In this document: positions 17,888 through 30,947 of the stretch, piece by piece
How the letters are laid out: each line of letters opens with the position of its first letter
Numbering within the stretch: the stretch's first letter is position 1
Origin: Eucalyptus grandis
Lineage: Eukaryota > Streptophyta > Magnoliopsida > Myrtales > Myrtaceae
Assembly: GCF_016545825.1 (NCBI RefSeq)
Contig: NC_052614.1
Location: 10,806,559-10,870,558 of the forward strand
DNA: 64,000 nt
Direction: 5' to 3'
The notes under the pieces: model-generated
What the model was told of the DNA's origin: nothing
Seen by the model: only the letters and a program-made list of their open reading frames with translations
The model's database searches: none
Position numbers and translations under genes: made by a program

Positions 17888-18450
17888 GACAGCGTGCTTC
17901 TCTTGCTGGATAATTTCTTGCTTGGCTTTAACAGGAAAGGGTTTTCCTCAATATGAAGGAAATGATCCTATCAGTTGCAGGTGATGCTGCTGCTTGCCTG
18001 CTACTATCGGCAGCAGCAGTTCTCCAGCAATATTAATTCTTCCTCATTTGTGAGGAAAATATTCATCGAGAAGAGAAAGGAAAAAAAAGGATGGGAAAGT
18101 TTTACAGGAACCGGATGATTTGGAACGTCTGCAATTTGCAAATGCTTGTCTGTTATCACTGTGCCTGTACTGCTGGAATGATAACTAAGTGTAACACTTG
18201 CATACTTCGGAATGTCTTTTGAATGCATCATTGGGAATTCATTAGCACCGTTGTTTTTATTTTAACAAGTAAGAGCATCCATAAATATGTTTCATCGCTA
18301 AGCTCACTGCCTGATTGCATGCAGAGCTATGTAGGGCCTCGCATTGCATGGTCCGTGTGTTAGGAGTCGAAGAATTAGCGCTGGTTTGATCCCTTCTTGT
18401 GCAACCTGGGCTAAAAAGAGAAAAAAAGAGCTCATGGCAAATGTTGCTGG

Positions 18451-18522
18451 GGGGCGTTCCGAGAATCGAACTCGGGACCTCTCGCACCCAAAGCGAGAAT
18501 CATACCACTAGACCAAACGCCC
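18451..18522 (-). tRNA. tRNA-Pro (anticodon UGG)
   Basis: The minus strand folds as a complete cloverleaf of 72 bases. The acceptor stem GGGCGTT pairs with AACGCCC, the D-arm has GGTCTAGTGGTA, the anticodon stem CTCGC/GCGAG encloses the loop TTTGGGT with anticodon TGG, and the T-arm is GTCCCGAGTTCGATTCTCGG. Internal A and B boxes are normal. A T-run follows on the minus strand (plus-strand A-run 18419-18427) and can serve as Pol III terminator. There is no intron and CCA is not encoded, as is usual for nuclear tRNA genes. Confidence 0.96.
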
Positions 18523-19171
18523 ACTTCGACAGTTGGTCTAAATAATTTGAAACCTCTTTGCTAATAGTTTGATTAATTTATTGCAAGTATCTATTATGTA
18601 ATTGGCCCTCACACATCTCACCTACTTTCCGCATCCAAAACCAGATTAGCTTCATCTATTCACTTTCACTTATGATACAAGTGCCGATGTTTTGGATACC
18701 AGTGCCTGTTGCTGTTTTCATCTCCTTCACAGGTAACAGAGAGAGGCACGATCCCAGTCAGCAGAAGAAGCTTTCAATCAAGGTTTAACAACATACTACC
18801 TCTATGCAGCTTTTAGTTAACTCCAGTTCATTTTGCCAGGGAATCACATATCAATAAGCAAAAACACCATGAGAGAATATATGTTGATGTCATTTATCTG
18901 CCCGCCTGTGTTTTCAATCAAGTACGCGCAACTCTACTAAATAATAAGATGCAAGACTGTACGCATTCCTGAGCCACAAGGCTTGTGTCCATCCAAGCTG
19001 TTGGAGATCCCAGCGTTTTACCCGCACTTCTTGACCTTGATTCCAGTTGCGATTGCAAACTAAAAGAGACCCTCTTCCTCGCTGCAGCAAACCCATCTTC
19101 AGAAAGAGGGGGAGAGAAGTAGATCATGGTCTTCCAATCAAAGATATATCCCTGATAATAGAATGAGTCAA
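18523..19171. other. Intergenic / 3' flank of the DUF3531 gene
   Basis: No gene is seen. It probably contains the 3' untranslated region of the minus-strand gene that follows. Small open frames at 18914-19127 are not supported. Confidence 0.5.
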
Positions 19172-22100
19172 CTAAATTTTGTGCACACTATAACCCATCT
19201 CCTCTGAAGTCAGATTCTCCTTCCAACTCTCGAATTCTGATCCACCAAACACCACTTGCTTGATCCCAACATAACTGCGAAGAAAAAACTCAATGAGGGG
19301 GAATTATGCCATACGTCCTTTGCAGGAAAAAAAAAAGGAAAAAAGAAGCTCAGACAGGCTTCTGGGTCATCTAAAAGCACCAGAGAAAAGTCAAAACTGC
19401 CAAAAAAAAAAATCATGTTCCAGAAAAAGGGTGGACTCAATTAATCCATGTCCTCAAGCACAGCGACAGAAAATTAGCTACCCACGTCTTCCAAGTACTA
19501 ATGGATATATCCCATTGCCTCTTAGTGTTTAAAAGAGTAACGTTGACTTTGAAGGACACCACAAGAAGGCATTTACAACCACCCCACTTCTGCAAGACTG
19601 GGCCCTTCTTTTTCCCAGATAGTAGCATGATCGTAGTTTATGCAAGTTCAGCAAACTTGAAAAGAAGCTATTGAAAATTGTTACGAGCTCACTGTTCCAG
19701 CCCTCAAGATAAGTCCTTTATTTATTTGAAAAGAAAAATACAGAGGCATGAAATGCGTACTCAAAGCTTATTTGTGTCAGTGCATTTATCAAGGCATCGA
19801 GAAGCAATGGTTCACTCGTGCCAATATCGACCCTGCATAATTTTGAGCAAGTTCAGACCATGAAAGGGAAGGGACAGGAGACAAGGGAATTTTAGAACGA
19901 ATACCATATACGGGCCAAGTTATCTTGAATCTCAAGGTCCCCGATGTTATAAAATGTGGTTGGTGTCACATTGGCCCCTTGAATGGCATCATAGTTCGGT
20001 CTTTTATCCAGGGGAGATTGTGATAGCTGCAAAAGTATATATTCAAATGAATAGTACGAATGAAGCAATGTGTATAATTGAAGCCTCAAATGGAACACAT
20101 GATTCATTACATAGATTTTGAGCACATTACAACACAAACCACTCAACTAGCTCAAAGGGTTACACTCCAATCCAGCATCTGTATCAGCAATGATGCTGGA
20201 GGAAGTAGCCGCTTAAAATGCTTGTGTGAACTTCATAAGAAAAAGCATTACTTACTTGCATATTCATGGAATTGCATCCACCAAGACGTCCGACAATGTG
20301 CCATGATCGAATTGTCTGCAACAGTATTAAGAACAAACAGATCATCAGCTATTATCATAGCAGAAAAAGAAGGGGTTTCTATTAAATTCCAAATGGAGTA
20401 ACTTACATCACAGATTAAGGAGATATCTTTTGGCAATGGAGCATTGTAGAATTCAAACCAAATGTACGAATTTGAAAAATCAAATCTGCAATTTTCAGAT
20501 AAAGGAAGTAATATTAACAAAGAAAGAAGAGTTCCCTGCATTCAAAGAAGGCTCTAAAACTACAATGCACTTTGCTCCAATTCTATGTAGATGCAAAATT
20601 CAATTGATGGACTTCAGACTCCAAACAACCTTTAAGCAACTTCTCTGAAAAGTTTACAAATGCAGGAAACCGCGGTTATTGATAATCTCTTGTTTCTATC
20701 ACAACCCTTGACACACCCCACAGGCAAAAAAAAAAAAACTTAACTAAATACAATTGGGAGGACCACAGGTCCAGAAAAGCATTCAAGACATTCTACTGTA
20801 ATCCCTCTGAGTATTTACTGTATAATTCTCAAAGGGATGGAGCCATCAAAATGGTAATCAATCAAACCCAGTACCTCTCCCAAGTCCCAGGTAATAAGAA
20901 GAGAAGAAAAATAGAATCCGTGATGAGAGTAAAAAGTTGCTTCTTTAGCGGCTCCCTCGGAACATAGAATCACAAATGCAAGACATAAGTGGTGATATTG
21001 CCAGAATGACCAATAAGCATGATCGGTAGAAGCAACCTTCATTTTCAGCAAAAATTTTAATGCCAAATTGCCAGTATTTTGAAAGGAAAAGTAGAAACTT
21101 CTTTTTGTGGGTTAAGTCATCACAAGGTAGCAGGAAATCAGCTTTGTCTCATTTTCCTAGAGGATACTTTCTAGAAACTGCACCATGTCCATTTACTCAA
21201 AAACGATGCAGTCTCGCAAGCATTTGATTCATGTCATACTTATACAAAGAGCCATGGTTCCCCAAAGAATTATCGGTACAGAAATTACTAGCACATCTAA
21301 ACTCACTTGTTGAATTTCACTTTCATCGGTTCTGCTGAACCAGTCTTTGTATGCAATATCTTGTTCCTTTTCTTCCTCAGTCTCTCCTCCATCTACACAA
21401 CCAAAAACAAACCTCATGAGGATCTGTATCACAATTTATGCATCAATAAAGAAGCCCCCACCCCAACTATCAAGCTGCCATCCCCAAACCATCAAAAGAA
21501 CCACATAATCAACAAAAGAAGCCCCCATCTACACAACCAAAAACAAACCTCATGAGGATCTGTATCACAATTTATGCATCAATAAAGAAGCCCCCACCCC
21601 AACTATCAAGCTGCGATCCCCCAAACCATTCAAAAGAACCACATAATCAACACCCATTAGCAAGAGAAAACACTTAGCATAAACATGGAGTCCAGACATC
21701 GTAAAAACGCAAATTTTAATCACTCCGAGTAGCAACAGCTCCAAAATTACTGAAGAAACAGCGCGAAAACCCGTAGATTTAATGGGGAAATACTTCAGGG
21801 ATAAAATTACGAGCTCACTTTAGACTGAGCCTTCTGGGGATCGTCAAGACAACTCCCAAGGATTTCGGCGAACTCAGGGTCTCGATCATACTTCTTATCT
21901 TCTTCTTCTCTCCCTCCAAACCCACCACCGCTCGGCGAGAACCCATTCGTCTCTTCGCCCTTCGCTTCATCGAAATCAATTATCATTCCTCCTTCTTCCT
22001 CTGTCTGCAAATTCCGGGCACCAGGCCTCGACCCTCTGCTCGCCTTAGCGACATGGGTCATCGACCTCGAGTTCCCCCGAGCGCAAAACGGGAAATTAAC

Positions 22101-22196
22101 GGTCGGACATGGGGATACAGAGGCGGGAGCGTCGGCGAACGCGAAGCTGAGCCGCGGTTGAGCGGAGGCGCAGGGGCTCAGGCTAGTAAGAAGCAT
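19172..22196 (-). CDS. DUF3531 family protein, probably plastid-targeted
   Basis: Seven exons on the minus strand: 22196-21819, 21392-21307, 20485-20407, 20315-20256, 20026-19905, 19832-19761 and 19274-19172. They join in frame to 299 residues. Core stretches include RKKRNKILHTKTGSAEPMKV, YIWFEFYNAPLPKDISLICD, SWHIVGRLGGCNSMN, GANVTPTTFYNIGDLEIQDN and GIKQVVFGGSEFESWKE, characteristic of the plant and cyanobacterial DUF3531 family. The first ~55 residues are rich in Ser, Ala and Pro and poor in acidic residues, as in a chloroplast transit peptide. Residues about 66-110 are acidic (EEEGG, REEEDKK). Biochemical function is not known. A longer in-frame ATG at 22412 exists but lies in the leader. 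Tandem duplication just before exon 2 is described separately. From memory the Arabidopsis orthologue neighbours the RPS30 and F-box genes also found here. Confidence 0.9.
21389..21651. repeat. Tandem duplication of 136 bases including a splice acceptor
   Basis: Two nearly identical units start at 21389 and 21525, each beginning CCATCTACACAACC. The first contains the real 3' splice site of exon 2 of the DUF3531 gene (minus-strand GTGTAG before ATGGAG). The second carries an identical intron end (GTGTAG before ATGGGG) further upstream in the same intron. The copies differ by only a few bases, so the duplication is recent. Confidence 0.9.
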
Positions 22197-23088
22197 TGGG
22201 TACGTAATTCGACGGGCGAAGGAGAAGAAAGGAAACAGAAATGGGGCGTTGTAGCTATGGAGGATGCCAGAGAGCACTGGGCAATCAGCAAAAACTAAGC
22301 TTTCGACTCGCTTCGAGAAGAAGCTGATGATGATGATGATGGAGGAGGAGAAAAGCCAAAACCTTAAACCCTCTCTGTCCGTGACAAGCGTGGCCGATTT
22401 GCTCTCCCCCACCCCCCAGAAAAAAAGGAAAAAAAAAAAAAAAGGAAGGCGATCTTTTTAGTGGCGATGATAAAATTGGAGGCATTTCGCACTGTTATAT
22501 TAAAGTTTGATTTCATCTTTTCATGCGAGCAATATCATCACACGAGCGGTATCATCACACGAATCACAATTTTATCATTATACTAACATTACTCCATTAA
22601 TAGCTATCCAATAATGCATTTTTTGCATTTAGTAGCTCATGATCATTGGTCTATAGAGGTAAGACGCATCATACATATCATATTCTATAGCTAAATATAA
22701 ACAAAATTTTGTTGGGATTAGCTATTTGGCTACTTACTTACTTTTATATAATCCATGAAATTGATGGGACAATTATGAGTTTGCTATTGAATGATAAGCT
22801 TTTTCATCTTACTTTTCTTCCGCATTAAAACTTTAAAAAAAAAAACACAATTGATTTATTGATTCAAGAATTGAAGGGCACTCAATGCACCCACATGCTC
22901 ATGTAGCTATATTATGGGAATCAAGGACTCAGATTGGGAAAAAGAACGTGCTTATTAATTAGAGAAATTCTCCATTCGTTGTTAATAATTCTTACAAAAG
23001 CAAAAAAGCTTGAAAAATAAAGAGGAAAAAAATGAGAAAGAACGGATGGAAATTACAATCCCTAGTCAGGGAGTCCCACACATTTTGA

Positions 23089-23152
23089 TGGGCTCAACTG
23101 AGCCCATGTAACCAAAGCCCAGCCCAATCTCTCTCCTGCGCAGCTAGGGTTT
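23089..23152 (+). promoter_or_regulatory. Promoter elements of RPL31: site II motifs and telo-box
   Basis: TGGGCT (23089-23094) and AGCCCATG (23101-23108) form an inverted pair. Further GCCCA motifs lie at about 23116-23126, and CTAGGGTTT (23144-23152) is a reverse telo-box. Site II plus telo-box is the usual promoter signature of plant ribosomal protein genes and supports transcription to the right. Confidence 0.75.
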
Positions 23153-23464
23153 TGCTGCACCTTTATTTAGCTTCAAGCATCGCCCTCCACCTCCGTTTCC
23201 TCTCTCATCCCCCAGCAAAATCTAGCAGGTATGCGCCGTTTCTCTCTCTCTCTCCCTCTCTCCCTCTCTCTAGCCTTGGATCTGAATCTGCGGCGACTGA
23301 AGAACTTTGGGTTGTAGATAGTTTTTGCTCCCTGGTCTTGTTTCTACTGTTTATTTCCCGGGTTTGACGTAAAGTTTGCTGCTTTGAGCTTGCTCGATGG
23401 GTGCTGTCTTTTTTTGGGTAAATGAGGAGAATTTCGGTCTGGATGCAGGTAAGACTCGAGGTGA

Positions 23465-24929
<1,465 letters not shown>

Positions 24930-25710
24930 GTTATCTTTGTTTCCTAGCTTAGTAAATCTTGCTTTTGTCTGGATTAAAAGACTTAATGAGAGTTTTGTTC
25001 AACATTTTTGGGCGTTGTTAGATTGGTCCGTAAACCATGATGACAGATGCAGAAAACCTCTTACCATATTGTTGTTGGTTTGTTACTTCTCGTCTCCTCA
25101 TACTGTTCAGGACCAAGGATCCATTGTCACGTGTTTTCTAATTATGTGGTTGGACGAATTACAATATCATCTTACGTTACGAACATGATAATGGAATTGA
25201 TGCTGGGTTCAATCCGGGAGCACTGTGTTAGCTACAGACTCGTAGCTTTATCGTACTTGCCCCATGCTAAGACCATCACAAGTAACATTAACATGTTGTC
25301 TACTTGTCAACAAGTTTTCCATACCATATCATCATCAGCCTTCTGTATTAATCACAAACTTCTGATATTTTGGACATATTTCTTAAAGTGAGAAAGTGAG
25401 CAAACAGATGGATGGAACATCAAATCACATCTACACAAATTTCCCTACATTTCTCATGAACTGTCAAAAAATGTTAAGTATGTCCATGACCGAACAAGTG
25501 CTACACGTCGCACAAAGATGTAGGCAGCTCTCTTTGCAATGGGACTCTGCAACGGGGTGACTAGACTAAACTTCTTCGGTGAATGATGCGCAAATTCAAG
25601 AAAGATTGAAACAGCCTCAAGTATTTATCCATCTGCTTAATGACTTGGCCCAACGATCTTCATTGATGAGTGGTAAAAACATGAGAAGAATATTAGTGAT
25701 CTTCAACTCT
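24930..25710. other. Spacer between the convergent RPL31 and membrane-protein genes
   Basis: It holds the 3' flanks of both genes. No other gene or repeat is seen. Confidence 0.5.
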
Positions 25711-28282
25711 TCAGCTAGCTTTATAAGTATACATGTAGCCTCTAAGTTTTCTCACTTCTTCTGATGATTCGTGCAGTACGTGATCCACATATAGACAGAT
25801 GCCAGCTCCGCTGCCATTTTTGGGTTCAAGAATGTTAATTTCTCAGCAAACCATAATAGCAGCCAGTACAGATGTCAATTTTTGTAACTTACCCAAGAGG
25901 TCCAAACGGGAGCCATAAAACATCCCAGTGAAATCTTGGAATTCTGTTGCAAAACCATCAGATTCATCTTCGCAATCAGATAACTTACAGTAGTATGTTA
26001 ATGATGAAGAAAGGCAATAATACATTAAGGCATCAAATATAATACCAGTCATAAGATTCGACAGGTGAAATCTCTTGGCACTAATTGTCATCTCAATACA
26101 CTTTTATCTCGTATAAAGGATAGTGCTCTACTGGTATGAAAAAACCACAGGCAGAAAAAGGAAGAGATTCATTTTTCAAGTGATGAACTATATGAGTGAA
26201 GAAGCATCTCTGACTACGAAAGATGTCGGGCAATAAGCACGAAACAATGTATTGGAACAAAAGGTGGGGTGGGATGCCTAGAAGAAATGAACTAACAAAA
26301 TTTAAACCATGCTGTTTTGTGAAAGAGGACCTCAAAATTTCAAGATATGAACCACAGAGAAAAAATATCGTACCTTGACAAGTAATACAGCCAAAAAATC
26401 GCTGGTATAATGCTGGTGAAGCACGAATACCAAAGCCACTGTCTATGTTGTCTTGTGTTTTGAATAAGCCCAACAATAGCCATAGAGCAAGCTAAAACAG
26501 CAATCCAGTCTGTGGGTAGTTTAAATTAGCATCATTCATTCCTCATGTTCTACATTGACATAGATACTCAAACTATGCAAAACGCGAAAGGAAAGAAACG
26601 GAACATTCCTAAATCAAAGCTGCGGATGCTCAAATTGAACTTGAACTGAAAAAACAATCCAAGACAGGTATTCTCGCTAAAGCTAAAGGAAAGGATTGTG
26701 CGATTAAGAAAAAGACTTATGTTGGCAAGGGCATGTATAAGTAATGTTAATTAGGAGCTCAGCCAAAGTGAAGTTGGTACTCAAGACTCTTCAATTAACA
26801 TCTCATAGGAATTGCAAGGGCAAGAACTATTTCTACACAATGTACAGTTCCATATTAATGAGACACCTCTGCTAAGCTATTGATATAATTATAAACCCAT
26901 TGAAGAATGAGAAGAATGGGGCAAGACATGATCAGATGATAACAACCATGGCTCAGGAAGTGATTGAGAGAAACACACCTGCAAATATAATCATCCAAGA
27001 AGGAGCCTCCTCCATGAAGTAAGCATGATATTGCTGATTATAGGGGGAAACCATGTTAAGATGATCCCATATTTTAGAAGAAACATGATATTTGAACTAT
27101 AGACAAGTGGACAATTCAGAATTACTGTGTCACAATCTTCACCAGCCATGCGACAATTAAAAGCAATATCATACTCCAAGCGTTTACAATGCACGCCCAA
27201 AATTGTCTCAATTCTGGAGGAATACCGTGAATATATAGATCCATTCATACCAGAAAGACAATATGTGCAAACATAGGAAATCTTGACCACATAATCCCAC
27301 TTAATTTAGTTGTATGATACTTCAGGGAGGACACTTTAAAGACTTACTATAGATATTTCAGCTACCACTAAAACCCAGTCATTTTAAGACAAGAGGAGAA
27401 CAAAATCTGACTTTAATAGAGGATCATCACTAACATACCAATTCCCATGGATAGGTAGCCTGCTGGTATATGGAATAGACGAGGAAGGCAGCAAAGCAAA
27501 AGAGAAATGCCCCAAATACACTCTGCAATCATAACGAATGAGAAAAGATTGAGATGTTAATTTCATTTTAGAATGCATCGGCTTAAAAGAAGAGTACTGA
27601 CAAATATACTAATATAGGTTACACGATCCAAACAGATTGAAGACATGTAGCTCGGTTTCGTCATCAATTTACCCTCCAACAGAGACTCTGCACCGCTTGA
27701 TTCTTTTCGAATGATCGAACCAACTCCTCTTGCTCTGCACAAGGAGGAAAGAAGAACCATACGAGTGAAACACAATGCAGAGCAAAAATGGTCCTAAAGA
27801 ACAAATCTCAGCTGGGAAAACAAAGCCATCCCAGAGCCGAACTCAACAAATGCTACCCACAATTACTGATCACGAATCAAATTCCCAGACCCAACAAACA
27901 AAAAAAGAACTAGCATAATCCTACCCACATACAAACCGAACTGGAGTAAAGTTAACTTTCCCGAGATGGGTTCCATTCTAATACGCTAAAAAAGCGAAAT
28001 TTCAGTTGCCCCGAAGGGATTAAGCGACAAAACACGAATCTACGCTAAGGTTCTTGGATATTCCTCCTCTCCTGTGCTCATTTGTGGTCCCTAAACGAGG
28101 AAAACGCAACAAAAAAGTAAACTTGAGAAGGCAGAGAGACCTTGGATGTCCATGGGACGAGAATCGTCCAGAGAGGGATCGTCCCGAGTGGGGAGGGAGA
28201 AGCCGTCGTCGTCGTCGTTGCCGTCGCCGTCGCCGCCGCGAGGCTTTCTCCATTTCTTCGATAGCCGCTTCATCGCCATCAA
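25711..28282 (-). CDS. Small multi-pass membrane protein of unknown function
   Basis: Seven exons on the minus strand: 28282-28141, 27734-27673, 27522-27439, 27033-26979, 26509-26374, 25943-25893 and 25810-25711. They join in frame to 209 residues. The N-terminus is basic (KRLSKKWRKPRGG) then acidic, with a run GDGDGNDDDD. Hydrophobic spans follow at about 69-88 (SVFGAFLFCFAAFLVYSIYQ), 115-131 (DWIAVLACSMAIVGLIQ), 140-158 (YSCFTSIIPAIFWLYYLSR) and, weaker, about 167-180, so three to four membrane passes are likely. I recognise it as a conserved plant protein without an assigned function; no catalytic motif is visible. The start could also be the second or fourth codon, since three Met codons occur among the first four. 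The exon structure is fully consistent, which supports a real gene. Confidence 0.85.
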
Positions 28283-29574
28283 TTGCTTTGAGCTCCTCCT
28301 AACTTCAGAACGGCGACTTTCGTTTCCGTAGAACGAACTGGACTGCTGCTGCGGGTCCGGTTTCTAAAAACGCTGTCGTTGCAGATTTCGATTCGGAAAA
28401 AGGAAATTTCTAAATTATTATTCGAATCTTAAAATTAAGAGAAATTACATGTTTATGTATTGACATTTACATTTGATGAAAAATTTCATGCATTTAAAAT
28501 GCTGAGAAAAAAAAGCTAAATTGCATGTGCTTGGCAAAGATATTTGCAAAAAGCAAAAAGTTGCAATAAATTCACTCTAAAGAAATTTTAAACTTTTGAA
28601 ACAATGAAATCTTTGAAATGGCATCTGAAATTTTGATGTCATCTAATTTTTTTCTTTCATAATCTTTTAACGTAGTAAATGCTGCTTTTTTTAGTTTCTA
28701 GAGTCCTAAAATGAAATTTTCATTTGTTTCAAGTCGAAAATGACAAAAACAATTTTTATAGCTTTCCACTTTGATTTTCAGGCATATAAAAGAAAGAGAG
28801 AGAGAAAATGTGCCATTGAACCAGTTGAGTACTGAAATTTTCTAAATACTCAAAAACCTTTTCGTAAAACTAGGAGGCCAAACTAGGAGGCCATTTCCTT
28901 ATATTAATGAAGACATTTTTTCCCCTTTGGTTCTTAAAAGTGGAAAAATAATTTTCCCCATGAAAACATCATTTTGAACAATTATAATAAAATCCGTTTG
29001 TTCAAAAATAAAAATCAATATAGTTCAAGATTTTGGAAGTAGAAAGCATTTGCTTTTCATGATTAGAATAGTGATATTGGGTATCTCCAATGATAGATTA
29101 ACGGAAAGAAACTTTAGGGCCACAATATTATTTTATTTTAAAACCTACATTTTCTTCTTTGCCAGAAAATTAATATGAATTATATGCCCGTTTGATTTAT
29201 TTTCATTAAGGATAAGATTGCAATTCAATGACAGCCACATCAACATATCATCATCATACGTAACGTTCCCTCTCATATCATGTTGCAAGAGTTATTAGCG
29301 CTTTTGATGTTCTTTATTCACCTTTTAATAGTTAGAATTTGATATGTTTAGTAAACAGAAAAGCTATTGTTTCCGATTAAGAAATAGATATGTTTTCAAT
29401 GTTATCAAGGAATAAATTTGCTAGTGTTGTTAGTTAACTAGTCGATATTATTCTGACGGGAAAACCTACAAATAAAAGCAATCAAAAAATGAACTTATAG
29501 TATAAGTAACATTTAGACACAACAAACATTGATTATCAAAAATGATGTAAAATAAACAAATATTACATGGTGAG

Positions 29575-29860
29575 ACGATATTATCCGTTTAGAGCCAAAG
29601 CCCGCACCGTTTTGTTGTTTTGGGTTTTGCCCAAAAATGCCTTATTACAACTTAGACAAATGTCATCACATATAAAAACATTTCACCTCTCACTACACAC
29701 AGGTAATGTGAAATTCAGTTCATTCCAGGTAATGTGAAATTCGGTTCATTCCCGCCTCCACGCCGTCTTAGAGTCGAAGCCACACCTTGTACGAACCCTC
29801 TCTGCTCCCGTCCTCTCTTTACATGTGGTGTAACCAAACATTACTTTCTTTGAGAAGCAT
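29575..29860. mobile_element. Possible decayed LTR/TRIM-like fragment
   Basis: A moderately GC-rich island in AT-rich DNA contains GACGATATTATCCG, AGAGCCAAAGCCCGCACC, a 'tgccttattac' block and a TATAAAA-like stretch. These resemble motifs common in plant LTRs and TRIM elements. No paired repeat or target duplication was found, so this is tentative. Confidence 0.25.
29701..29752. repeat. 26-base tandem repeat, two copies
   Basis: AGGTAATGTGAAATTC followed by AGTTCATTCC or GGTTCATTCC occurs at 29701-29726 and 29727-29752, with one mismatch. Confidence 0.92.
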
Positions 29861-30947
29861 TTAAATGAAAAAAAAAAAAGTTAATTGACTTCATAATTTA
29901 TGAATAAAAACAATAAAGAAAGTTATACTCTTACTTTAGATAAAGTTGTACTCACAAAGTGACATGACCCGATTAACATTCTTACTTTAAATAAAGTTAT
30001 ATTCCAAAGTCGATTAATTCTTGTGACGCATATAAAGATCCATCAAATAATATAGATATAATAATTTTTTCATAAATTTCGCGATTTCCATCACCAAACC
30101 ACCTTAAATTCCTTCATTAGCCCAAACAAGAAGTGAAGTTACTAATTTTTTTCAGACATGTGAATGGGCTTAGCAAGCTTCTCTGATTAGCATGATTCCC
30201 ACAGCCACGGCCTACAGAAGCCTCTTGCTCTCTACCTGACAAATCAGGTTTCTAAGCAGCCCGAACAACCAGCTTCATGAAATGAAAAGAGCGAAGATGC
30301 ATCAGAACATTCGTGCCCAGGTGAAGTTTCCAATCCAAATTCTAAGGTTTGCAGCGTAGCACTCCGATTTTCCAATATTGTTTTTTTCAGTATCTGGTAT
30401 CGACTCTTTTTCACGGAACTTTTCTGATCATCGGATCAAATTCGATCACAACGACCGAGCAAACCCATACCATAGAAAATGCTTCTTCCGTGTGAAATCA
30501 GTCTAGTGTCGAGGCACTAACCACTCCAAGAAAGCTGATCGCTCCAGGATCAGTTCCATTCGGCATGAATTATGACCAGATTCTAATAAGGCACGAAGCA
30601 TGACAACATTAATGACTCAATCTTGGACAATATCTACAGTCACTTTATCCAGTACAGACACAACAACTCATACGCCCAAAACAAGCCTATCGCAGCAACA
30701 AGTATATAATACTGTGAAAACACCGACTTAACAAAATATGCCCAAGAGGAAATGTTTGCATAGCTAGGAACAACTCCACAGTAATTGCAGTGTGCAATTC
30801 CATCTACAAAGGAACTCAGCCACTATTAGAAAAGTTGAAAAACGCAAGCTAAGCTTGCGTTACTCTTTTCTCAGATAAGAGAAGCAAATAACAAGTTTTA
30901 GTAATCTGAATGTATTGGCTCACGGGTCTGCTACCCTGCGTGTGTTC

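Larger units (their letters stand above)
28330..30947. other. AT-rich intergenic region
   Basis: No gene is seen. It holds a possible decayed retroelement (about 29575-29860) and a short tandem repeat at 29701-29752, both listed separately. The remainder is AT-rich and shows no structure I can support. Confidence 0.5.

Noticed and set aside
22197..22412. N-terminal extension of the DUF3531 protein to an ATG at 22412
   Set aside because: The extension is unlike any targeting sequence and covers the likely leader; the ATG at 22196 gives a normal transit peptide.
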